64,000 bases of DNA from Pterobdella sp. o SKG-2022. Lineage: Eukaryota; Annelida; Clitellata; Hirudinida; Piscicolidae. The notes under the pieces are model-generated. The model made no database searches and was not told the origin of the DNA. It saw only the letters and a program-made list of their open reading frames with translations. Positions 28,501 to 34,213 of the stretch are shown here, piece by piece. Position 1 is the stretch's first letter. Each line of letters starts with the position of its first letter. The translations under genes and the position numbers were made by a program. Where the stretch lies: positions 6,691,696-6,755,695 of the forward strand of contig OZ038321.1 of the NCBI GenBank assembly GCA_964035795.1, read 5' to 3'.

Positions 28501-30026
28501 AAAATTAATGAATGAAAATCGATAAACTTTTATAGGAAAGAATATTGACGGTCTAGATAGCTGCTGGTACAATCTAAAAACCTAGCGTGAAATAAAATAA
28601 CGTAAAATATTATTCAGTCTACAAAATGGGCTAGGTTTTCAATGGTTTGTGAATACCTTTCATAGCGGGATGAACTGGCTCTAATAGATAGCTGGCCATA
28701 TTGGAAAAAAATGGCGAAATTGTGCTTTAAATTTGACCGACTGTAGGTTTTCTCGTAAATTGTAGAGTAATGTGAATGGTCTTTTATATGGGATCTTTCC
28801 TCACATTTCTTGCTATAAATTAAATTTAACAAACACACACTGTAAAACAGATGCTAATTATTGGCCCAAAACGGGTTTGAACCCGTTAATTTTAGAAATT
28901 AGTCTAACGCTCTACCAGCTAAGCTATACACGCCAACAAATGCTTCGAAAGCATATCAAATGAAATGGTACACACTCATAAGCTGAGAACTTTCTCAAAA
29001 GACCGAGTTATTTCCTTGGTCGAGTAAATTTTTTTACTTCAATCTTATGAAAAACCTTTTTGAATAGTACTTCTTTTTGAATAAACAGCAATGCAACAAA
29101 AATTTTGTAAAAGATTGATCATGATGAAGTGATTTTAAATATGTACACAAGATGAATTTAGACGATTGAAAAAATAGAAAAAAACAGACAGTAAAGCCAC
29201 AATTCAAATATATTTCCTTCTTAACAAGATCTAAACTGATGTCAAATAGAAAAAACATTTTTCAAGTTTGGTTGGTTAATGTATCTTTTTCGAAAATTTT
29301 AAATCTATGTAGAACTTTTTTTCATATTTGTCGAAACTTCGAAAAATCATTCGCTTTTTGGTTATAGTTTAATTTATGCTTATTTTGATTTTTATTACAT
29401 TTTTTATTTTTCTTTTATTTTTATTTTCATTTTGATGTTTTTATGTTGTTTTCATTTGATCGTTATGTTGTTTTATTTATTGGTTTCAGAAATCAAAGAT
29501 TATTTTGCTCATTCAATATTTGAGTTAGTGAAAAAAAATTTTGGGTAATTTGTAAACATTATTTTTTTTCAGCCAAGCTTTATGTTTCACAGCAAAATTT
29601 TTGGCAACCACCTCAGACTGCTTTCAAAGCTATCTCTTAATATAACAATAATAGATCACCTCTGATACGATAGTCGCCCCACTTCCAGTGATATCATATT
29701 CCCACCCGGCTGTGCATGAAGTTGTAAGGTTGGTGGAAGCATTGACAAACATGGAGCATGAAGAAAACTTTCCATCAGAATAACGAGGGAGGTATCGATT
29801 TATTGAAGCGTTGGTCGGTATTTTACAATGGTGCGGTGGGGTGTACCCTGAGGATATCATAATTTAAGAAAACATGTTTAAGCCTTTTAAGTGCCTTACC
29901 TATAAACAATATAGAAAAAAGATTCCAGCTATAGTTGGGTTGAAGAGTGAAGGCAAGACTTAATACTATCATAGTTTGCCATTTTCCAAACCGTCCGAGT
30001 TTTGACATGGCTTCGTCCAACTTCAT
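13349..30026 (-). CDS. SLC22-like organic ion transporter (complete, 10 coding exons)
   Basis: Joining minus-strand segments 30026-29900, 29847-29660, 27474-27247, 25756-25560, 16036-15722, 15446-15315, 14879-14794, 14702-14585, 13773-13701 and 13543-13349 gives 1659 nt (552 residues plus stop). Every joint is GT-AG and in phase. SLC22 members of the major facilitator superfamily have 12 membrane segments and move organic cations, anions or zwitterions across the plasma membrane; the substrate cannot be told here. Diagnostic blocks are the N-terminus [17 protein letters not shown], a Cys-rich extracellular loop, [15 protein letters not shown] across exons 2-3, ADLIGRKP, and the C-terminal [20 protein letters not shown]. 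The family PESPRWL motif reads PETVYWL, losing Arg. The start was chosen at 30026 because the family N-terminus begins there and a TTTTTCAG acceptor sits just upstream (exon edge 30034), implying a 5' UTR intron. Intron 4 (9.5 kb) holds two LINEs. Confidence 0.9.
13701..13773 (-). CDS. SLC22-like exon 9 (TM11 start)
   Basis: Encodes [20 protein letters not shown] and a few further residues. Of two possible donors, GTATCT after 13701 was chosen because it alone keeps phase 0 with exon 10. The exon is short, so TM11 is somewhat shorter than usual. Confidence 0.7.
14585..14702 (-). CDS. SLC22-like exon 8 (TM10)
   Basis: Encodes [20 protein letters not shown] then SLYPISIR, matching the family GKF...S...iYv.T.ElYPT.vR block. 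118 nt; acceptor TAAATAG, donor GTACCA. Confidence 0.85.
14794..14879 (-). CDS. SLC22-like exon 7 (TM9)
   Basis: Encodes [16 protein letters not shown] and a hydrophobic helix ending VEIFA. FEKR stands where the family has GRR. 86 nt; acceptor ACATCCAG, donor GTAAGT. Confidence 0.8.
15315..15446 (-). CDS. SLC22-like exon 6 (TM7-TM8)
   Basis: Encodes [16 protein letters not shown] and then [18 protein letters not shown], the family YYGLS and PAY/I-xLS helix blocks. 132 nt; acceptor ACCCAG, donor GTGAAA. Confidence 0.85.
15722..16036 (-). CDS. SLC22-like exon 5 (central cytoplasmic loop)
   Basis: Starts [20 protein letters not shown], the counterpart of PESPRWLxxxGRxEEA. The conserved Arg is Tyr here. 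A Lys-rich cytoplasmic loop follows, then [17 protein letters not shown] leading into TM7. Acceptor CTTTTCAG, donor GTAATT. This is the first exon downstream of the duplication breakpoint, so the second copy lacks it. Confidence 0.88.
16175..20610 (-). mobile_element. L2/CR1-like LINE in SLC22 intron 4 (degraded)
   Basis: Reading leftward: a basic ORF1-like N-terminus near 20599 (PRRRGRKLK); a Cys-rich stretch near 19600; endonuclease block [10 protein letters not shown] and [10 protein letters not shown] (19357-19151); RT start [15 protein letters not shown] and FETAQVTP (18057-17812); [20 protein letters not shown] near 17640-17570; YADEIILI near 17030; [13 protein letters not shown] near 16640. 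Many stops and frameshifts are present. The 3' tail near 16175-16215 reads GCGCCCTATATAAGC in element sense, a tail seen in L2-like LINEs. The breakpoint of the 11.6-kb duplication (19584) lies inside it. Confidence 0.7.
21459..22938 (-). pseudogene. CR1-like LINE ORF2, reverse transcriptase (broken)
   Basis: RT blocks run in order over three frames: [66 protein letters not shown], then the C-terminal [21 protein letters not shown] frameshift near 22675 and a stop near 22437 separate them. Further lesions lie near 22245 and 21735. Confidence 0.8.
22978..24120 (-). CDS. CR1-like LINE ORF2, endonuclease domain
   Basis: A 380-residue open frame with the apurinic-type endonuclease/exonuclease fold: NARSV near the start, [21 protein letters not shown] and SSDHQIIKF in the correct order and spacing, followed by the linker with [20 protein letters not shown]. 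In the family this enzyme nicks target DNA to prime reverse transcription. It ends at a TGA, but the same frame continues into the RT (next block opens by 22938), so the stop is probably a single mutation. Confidence 0.85.
   Translation of the reverse strand: MKCFYVNARSVVNKDKRTELELYVDKEKLDVIDITESWAKKSIEDSELKLDGYIMFRKDRKINSWRKRTWGGVLLYIKDNLMAFERTDLKDDRFKESVWREIKNKNEKMVIGLCYCPPDSSKENDIGLHELINRVTTGACIMGDFNFHIDWNKKQGKKPSEDLFLECMDENFLTQHVVEPTREENILDLVVSTKKNMIEDVQEEERFGSSDHQIIKFTIASEHEIEEIKHKKRFNYYRADFDKVRNKIKEKNLKQRLADLGVQDKWKKFASCMKEVVEETVPTYKRITKKCPWVNKDVIKTRRAKYKAWKKMQTNIKSDPNIFGTNAGRHTEETRIKYVEKRNLANKSKRKAIKDYETKLSQNIKRDSKSFYNYIKSKQK
24126..25020 (-). pseudogene. CR1-like LINE ORF1 (broken)
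   Basis: Starts [20 protein letters not shown] with a C-x2-C...C-x2-C finger (CKEC, CKSC), followed by a coiled-coil-like Lys/Glu-rich stretch (around 24801-24590) and an RNA-binding-like block ([20 protein letters not shown]). A stop near 24860 and a frameshift near 24550 break it. ORF1 proteins of this kind bind the element's RNA. Confidence 0.65.
25300..25380 (+). repeat. Short LINE/SINE 3' tail, same family as the LINE at 32999-34145
   Basis: CCTCCGCAACCTAGTTTGCA followed by CTGTGCGCCTTACAAATAA closely matches the 3' ends of the LINEs at 34090-34140 and 44390-44445. Only the tail is present, so this is an extreme 5' truncation or a SINE that borrows the LINE tail. Duplicated near 58108-58188. 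Confidence 0.6.
25560..25756 (-). CDS. SLC22-like exon 4 (TM4-TM5)
   Basis: Begins [12 protein letters not shown] (family position of YxxGxE) and continues through two hydrophobic segments with [10 protein letters not shown], corresponding to the family AYxIRDWR. Acceptor CCCAACAG, donor GTGAGT, phase 2 out. The next exon lies 9.5 kb away, beyond two LINEs. Confidence 0.85.
25970..26940 (+). pseudogene. Decayed LINE relic in SLC22 intron 3
   Basis: Fragments in order: [13 protein letters not shown] near 26000, [16 protein letters not shown] and [11 protein letters not shown] near 26200-26295, IDPCGVVKG near 26337-26363, [11 protein letters not shown] near 26400, then [19 protein letters not shown] and [14 protein letters not shown] near 26605-26700. 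These match RT and the C-terminal DPCGVC/KWIH-type LINE tail, with many stops. A copy of the hammerhead-like repeat (26511-26582) interrupts it between the finger and the WETW block. Confidence 0.6.
26511..26582 (-). repeat. Hammerhead-like PLE-associated repeat, copy A
   Basis: In motif sense (minus strand) it reads CACTTGATAAT, a stem around TTAAG...CTTAC, GAGAAGCTTAG, then the 3' arm ending ACTTTGTGTTTG. It interrupts the LINE relic, showing that the unit has moved. Duplicated at 59319-59390. Confidence 0.6.
27247..27474 (-). CDS. SLC22-like exon 3 (TM2-TM3, MFS signature)
   Basis: 76 codons: [18 protein letters not shown], then [16 protein letters not shown] (the MFS loop 2-3 signature G-x-x-x-D-x-x-G-R-K), then a hydrophobic stretch to NGFCVG. 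Acceptor TCACAG, donor GTGAGT, both edges in phase 0. Confidence 0.9.
28085..28310 (-). mobile_element. tRNA-derived SINE, copy 1
   Basis: On the minus strand, starting near 28303, a tRNA-like head runs GGCTCACATAACATAGTGG...to a perfect B box GGTTCGATCCC and a GTGGGCT end. A body follows with ATTAGCACCTGTTTCACAGT, then a tail region with AAGTGCTTTATAAAT. The A box has decayed. The same head and body junction recurs at 28838-28940, which supports a SINE family rather than a functional tRNA. Duplicated at 60893-61118. Confidence 0.6.
28838..28940 (-). mobile_element. tRNA-derived SINE, copy 2
   Basis: The minus strand shows an excellent A box (TAGCTTAGCTGG) and B box (GGTTCAAACCC) at tRNA spacing, an anticodon-like arm TTAGACTAATTTCTAA, and a poorly paired acceptor (GGCGTGT against TTGGGCC). 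The body begins ATTAGCATCTGTTTTACAGT, as in copy 1, and is then truncated. The weak acceptor stem and the SINE body argue against a functional tRNA. Duplicated at 61618-61720. Confidence 0.6.
29660..29847 (-). CDS. SLC22-like exon 2 (extracellular loop 1)
   Basis: Encodes GYTPPHHC followed by the large loop with further cysteines (FSSC, TTSC) and three N-glycosylation sequons (NAS, NAS, NLT), ending GWEYD...TIVSE. This is the glycosylated, disulfide-rich loop typical of SLC22. Phase 1 in, phase 0 out; donor GTGATC. Confidence 0.88.
29900..30026 (-). CDS. SLC22-like exon 1 (N-terminus, TM1 start)
   Basis: Encodes [17 protein letters not shown] and the first membrane helix, ending ...NLFSILFI plus one base. 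Donor GTAAGG. The following intron is only 52 bp. An ATG at 30034 is out of frame and meets a stop after two codons. Confidence 0.88.
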
Positions 30027-30344
30027 CGTCTCATCTGAAAAATTTTTCAATTGTATATTTTTTATATAGCAATAATGGATTCAAAATTTTACTGTTTGAA
30101 CTTTTGTTGATTGCCATGTGTTACTAATATTTAAAATATTGCTTTGTTTTTCAACACAATTGTTTGCACTACTTTATTAATTACAAGTGTTGATGTTATA
30201 TAATAAAAGCATTCACCACAAGCTACTAATTGTTTTTTCACAACTGTCATTTATGATTGAAATCTAAAGTTTTGTTATAAAAAATATTTGATAATTCAAT
30301 GTTTGGAAAACAATAAAAATCATTCATTTATTTTGTAGCATTTC

Positions 30345-30367
30345 GCTTAAGTACAATGATTCCTTCC

Positions 30368-30399
<32 letters not shown>

Positions 30400-30422
30400 G
30401 GAAGGAATCATTGTACTTAAGC
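30345..30422. repeat. Palindrome: 26-bp inverted arms around a (TA)n core
   Basis: The left arm 30345-30370 and right arm 30397-30422 are exact reverse complements (GCTTAAGTACAATGATTCCT..., 26 bp). They enclose 26 bp of nearly pure TA. The duplicate at 63110-63230 has identical arms but a 69-bp core. The structure would fold into a hairpin or cruciform, and could be a snap-back MITE or a microsatellite grown at the centre of a palindrome. It lies about 320 bp upstream of the SLC22 start codon. Confidence 0.85.
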
Positions 30423-31044
30423 TTTTTTTATTTATATATTTATTCATTTTTTTATTTATTCAAACTGAAAAAAAAATTTACTAATATCATTAATGGATCT
30501 TTTTAAAGATATGCAGGCCAGTTTTATCATCATTTTTGAAAAATCAATTGGGACATAATTGAATTTAGTTGGAGATCAATGCCTTTGAAAAGCATCTTGT
30601 TGAAAAAAAATAACCCATAAATATGACGTGGTCGATAAGTGCCTTGGTGCTGTAATTGATTCTTTTCAAAAGCATCGTTCGAATTTTAATCCTGATAAAG
30701 CTTTTTAAAGTAGCCTATTATTACATGCTTTTATGTTTCATGTTTTTCTTATTATATTTTTCAATTTTACTCTGTTGAGTGACATTGAGATGATGGGATG
30801 AAAGATTATTTAGAAAAACATTTGCTTTTGTCCAATATAATATTAGTAATATATAGTTAAACTTCATACAATAATTTTCAACTCATGAAAAAAACTTTCA
30901 ACATCTCATTTAAAAAAAATGTCCACAACTTGTTTTGTAATTATAAATTTTATTTGAACTTTTATAATTCAATCTTTTCATAAATAAAGCAGAGAAAGGC
31001 AATTAAGATGAAGTGCAATAGCCTGAATCTAAAACTAAGGACAA
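30423..31044. other. AT-rich intergenic DNA upstream of SLC22
   Basis: No gene is recognised between the palindrome and the PLE terminal repeat. The SLC22 promoter and 5' UTR exon may lie in or near this stretch, but I cannot identify them. Confidence 0.35.
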
Positions 31045-31110
31045 CAAACACAAAGTATTTATTAAATGACACAAAGCTTTTCGTAAGGCTAGTTTACATT
31101 ATCAAGTGAT
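31045..31110 (-). repeat. Hammerhead-like repeat, copy B, at the 3' end of PLE-2
   Basis: In motif sense: CACTTGATAAT, GTAA-loop-TTAC, GAAAAGCTTTG, then TAATAAATACTTTGTGTTTG. It has the same orientation as the PLE reading frame at 32620-31290 and follows it, where PLE terminal repeats carrying hammerhead ribozymes are known to sit. Duplicated at 63853-63918. Confidence 0.65.
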
Positions 31111-31289
31111 AATCAAAGTTAAAATATTTCACCTATTTATACTATTTGCTATTATTAATGTATTGCTTGAGATAAAAGAGTAGGGATTAACCGCTAAAAT
31201 TAATATTGTTAATGATGACATGAAAGGAGAAGTAACTGAGCATATAATTACTCAGCTGTTAGGTGATGCCGAATCGAAACAAAGTAAGC

Positions 31290-32620
31290 GACTTTATGTC
31301 TAATTGATCATTTAACGTGGATCACTGTGTTTTGATGTAGTAAGCTTCTAAGATTTTCCTTTTTCTAGCATTGGTGGAGGCTCCAAGTGAACCTATGGTT
31401 AGGATTCACCTTGAGATGTTTGGCGGGTTTGGAACTACCTTTGTCCGATTCGTGCTCCGCCTATATGATACTGGAATTTCTCAGAGTTTCATCAATATAT
31501 GTTTTCTTGCATGAGCATTACCTTTAATGGCGGTGTTGTGTCAGTTTATCTTTAATCGGGAAGAGCGTGCGGATTTTGGTGGTAAGCCAAGAATAAAAAA
31601 TCTTAATGCTGTGATTCGTAAATGACTCCACTTCATCCAAGAGTTTTTCCATCACGCTTTTATTCTTTGGACAAAAAGGGATTTTAATATGTACATTAGA
31701 TCTTTCTTCAAAAAATCTTTGTGAGATCAAAAGCTCTTCTCTAGGTACTGTGAACTTGTTAAACTAATACATAATCAATCTAAGGAGGTAGCCAGCATAG
31801 GACAACTTAGACTTTATTCTCTTCATTTCAAAGTCAAAATCAGAGCCAATAGCCTTCGCTCTGTGTAACTCACCCATAACGACACTTTTCTTGTATTGGA
31901 GCGGTACCTGTGAAGAGAAATAAAGAGGTAGTTTACTGGAATTATTAACGACTTAAAAACTATAAAAACCATTCTTGTTGTTCAACAGTTGAGTATGCAG
32001 GAACTTGGAAAGGTTTTTTTCAATTGTCAGTTTGATGATGGAATGGAACGCGTTCAAAGCCTTGAAAAGTTTGTCTTCCACGTTTCTCTTTCAGAGGACG
32101 AAAGTGTCATCCACATATCTAATGTAGAAGATTGGTGATGCTGGTGCTACCAACTGCTCTTCTATGTCATTCAGGGACAACCCTGAAAAGACCACCGACA
32201 AAGGTCCTTCCATAGCAACACCATCTATTTGTTTGTAGAGGCGTCCGTAGGCTGAGAAGATACTTTCTGTAGTGACTTTCTTCAACAATTTTACAAAAAT
32301 TGCTTTGCTGCACATAAGGGCTAGTTTCTTGTTAACATAGATCTGCTTGTAGATGTAATCTATGATTTTTTCAATAGGCACATTTGTGAAGAGCGACTCC
32401 ACATCGTAACTGACATCTTCCTCATCTGGAGACCTATGCGGGGTGCTACTTAGTATTTCAGGAAACAACTGAGTGTTTTTCAAAGTGTACTTGTTGTCCC
32501 CTAATGGTTGTAAGTAACTTGCCAACACTTTCCTTACATTGTAATAACAGGTATTGGTCTGATTAATTATAGGTCTCAATTTCAAACTTTCAGGGGTACT
32601 TTCTTGTAGTGAGGCCGCTT
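31290..32620 (-). mobile_element. Penelope-like element 2 (RT to GIY-YIG, degraded)
   Basis: RT blocks lie in an open frame at 32585-32091: KLRPIINQTNTCYYNVRKVL, SYDVESLFTNVPIEKIIDYI, IDGVAMEGPLSVVFS, YIRYVDDTFVL. Downstream, the segment PNHRFTW and CSCKKTYIDETLRN (near 31520-31380) are the PLE GIY-YIG nuclease, with Gly of YIGET changed to Asp and stops in between. The element is flanked by inverted copies of the hammerhead-like repeat (31045-31110 and 32631-32691). It differs in sequence from the PLE at 8333-12060, so two PLE families are present. Confidence 0.8.
32091..32585 (-). CDS. PLE-2 reverse transcriptase core (partial)
   Basis: A 164-residue open frame contains the PLE RT palm: DVESLFTNVP (motif A), GVAMEGPLSVVFSGLSLNDI (motif B; the family has MGSPLS) and YIRYVDDTFV (motif C with catalytic DD). 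PLE RTs are the retroelement RTs closest to telomerase. It stops after motif C, and the thumb region has decayed. Confidence 0.8.
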   Translation of the reverse strand: MKLRPIINQTNTCYYNVRKVLASYLQPLGDNKYTLKNTQLFPEILSSTPHRSPDEEDVSYDVESLFTNVPIEKIIDYIYKQIYVNKKLALMCSKAIFVKLLKKVTTESIFSAYGRLYKQIDGVAMEGPLSVVFSGLSLNDIEEQLVAPASPIFYIRYVDDTFVL

Positions 32621-32630
32621 TGTGTGTTTT

Positions 32631-32691
32631 GTAATGTAAGCTAGCCTTACGAAAAGCTTCGTGTCATTTAATAAATACTTAGTGTTTGTTG
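32631..32691 (+). repeat. Hammerhead-like repeat, copy C, at the 5' side of PLE-2
   Basis: Contains GTAATGTAAG, CTAGCCTTACGAAAAGCTTC and the 3' arm TAATAAATACTTAGTGTTTG. It is inverted relative to copy B and to the PLE frame. The 5' part of the core reads TGTAAT where other copies have TTGATAAT. Confidence 0.6.
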
Positions 32692-32998
32692 TTCTTACTT
32701 TTAAATGCAACTGAGTTTATAAAAAAATAATTAAAAGCAACAAAATTATTTAAAACAATCAAAAAAAATTAAATTAAAAAACACAATCATGAAACAAAAA
32801 ATCAAAACAAGAAGATAAAAAGCAACAATAATTTGGTCATTGATTTTTTTTCCAGTTTTTAACCATTATTCAAAGTTTATTCGTATATTTTTGACTTAAA
32901 AAAGTTAAAACTGTTACCCACAAACTCACATAAAAATTTGAGTTTTTTATTTACTTTAATTTTTTGAAAAATAAAGTTTCTTGAAAACTATAATCTAG

Positions 32999-34145
32999 AC
33001 CATTGAAGACTACTTTCACATTTCTGGCATTGCTTTATCCTGGTTTCAGTCCTATCTTTCCGAACGCAAGCAATTTGTTAAGATAAGCTGCTCTTCCTCT
33101 ACCCCTGTCTCCCTTCGTTTTGGTGTTCCTCAAGGTTCTGTTCTTGGGCCCATACTCTTTTCTCTTTATACTTCTCCTATTAGCGAGATCATACAGAAGC
33201 ACGACGTTCTATATCATCAGTTTGCTGATGATATTACCCTCTTTACAGGCGCTTCTTACCTTGATCCTCATCCCAGCCTCACTAAGATATCTGAATGCAT
33301 CACTGAGCTCAATCTTTGGTTTTCTAACAATCACCTCATGTTGAATCCTAACAAAAGCGAAGTGATGTTTGTCGGCAGTCCCATACTCCTTTCCAAATCC
33401 AATCTTCCCACTGAAGTAATCTTTGACAGCACTACTCTTTCCGTAACGTCCAAACTGAAGATACTAGGTGTAACTCTTGATTCTAGACTCAACTTTACAC
33501 ACTTTGTCTCTCAGATCATACAATCATCCAACTTTCATCTCCATGCGATCAGACAGGCACGCAAGTTCCTACCCTTTGACACTGCCGTTGCTCTGATCAT
33601 CTCTTTAGTTCTTTCAAGGATTGATTACTGTAACTCTCTTCTTTGTCGACTCCCGAACTGTCTTATTTCTAAGTTGCAATCTCTCCAAAATCGCGCTGCT
33701 AAAACCGCTCTTCAAGCCGACTACTATTCTTCATCTCACACCTGTCTCGATCGCCTCCATTGGCTGCCGGTCGTACTAAGAGCCCAGTTCAAGTTGCTAT
33801 GGCTCACGGCTAACATCTTATACTTTAATCAGCCAGCTTATTTATATGACCGTCTTTCCATCAGACAGACTTCTGAGTCTCTCAGGTCTTCCAACACTGG
33901 TTTATGCCTACATCAGCCTGTCTCTTCTAAACCTTTCTTACATCGCTCCTTCTCGCATATCGCCCCTCACTTATGGAACTCTCTTCCACTTAATGTCCGT
34001 CTTTCACCTTCTCTTAAAATTTTTCGCAAGCGTTTAAAAACGCATCTTTATAGCCAAATTTCTTTCTCATAGCCCTTCTGATTAGAACAGCGCCTCTGCA
34101 GCAAACCTAGTTTGCAAACTGCGCGCCCTACAAAAATACAAATAC
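32999..34145 (+). mobile_element. 5'-truncated L2/CR1-like LINE with open RT frame
   Basis: The frame is open from 32999 to the stop at 34072 (357 codons). Blocks: [45 protein letters not shown] (catalytic ADD), [63 protein letters not shown]. The 3' tail near 34090-34140 contains CAGCAAACCTAGTTTGCAAA and GCGCGCCCTACAAA. It lacks the endonuclease and the first RT motifs, so it inserted as a truncated copy. The intact frame suggests a recent insertion. A decayed relative lies at 42080-44455. Confidence 0.85.
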
Positions 34146-34165
34146 CATGAAACATGATAATATTT

Positions 34166-34213
34166 GACATTCTTATTAAACAAAGCTTTTCGTCTTACAT
34201 CTTCAGTTATCTT
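34166..34213 (-). repeat. Hammerhead-like repeat, weak copy K
   Basis: In motif sense: AACTGAAGATGTAAGACGAAAAGCTTTGTTTAATAAG, split here as AACTGAAGATGTAAGAC then GAAAAGCTTTG. It keeps GAAAAGCTT and the TTAATAA arm but has a different stem. It may be a second subfamily. Confidence 0.35.

Larger units (their letters stand above)
19584..31192 (+). repeat. Direct duplication, copy 1 (at least 11.6 kb)
   Basis: This block reappears at 52392-64000 in the same orientation. The left edge is sharp: both copies begin AAACCAGGGTG while the bases before (19583 and 52391) are unrelated. The right edge is not visible because the window ends. Differences I found are a 28-bp deletion (after about 28387), a 15-bp deletion (near 29145) and a 43-bp longer TA tract (near 30371) in copy 2. 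All long translated frames are identical. Contents: LINE 5' part, CR1-like LINE, SLC22 exons 1-4, LINE relic, two SINEs, TA hairpin, PLE terminal repeat. Confidence 0.95.

Noticed and set aside
28862..28934. Functional tRNA gene on the minus strand
   Set aside because: The acceptor stem pairs poorly, the anticodon arm is irregular, and the same head with an attached body recurs 600 bp away, so a SINE explains it better.
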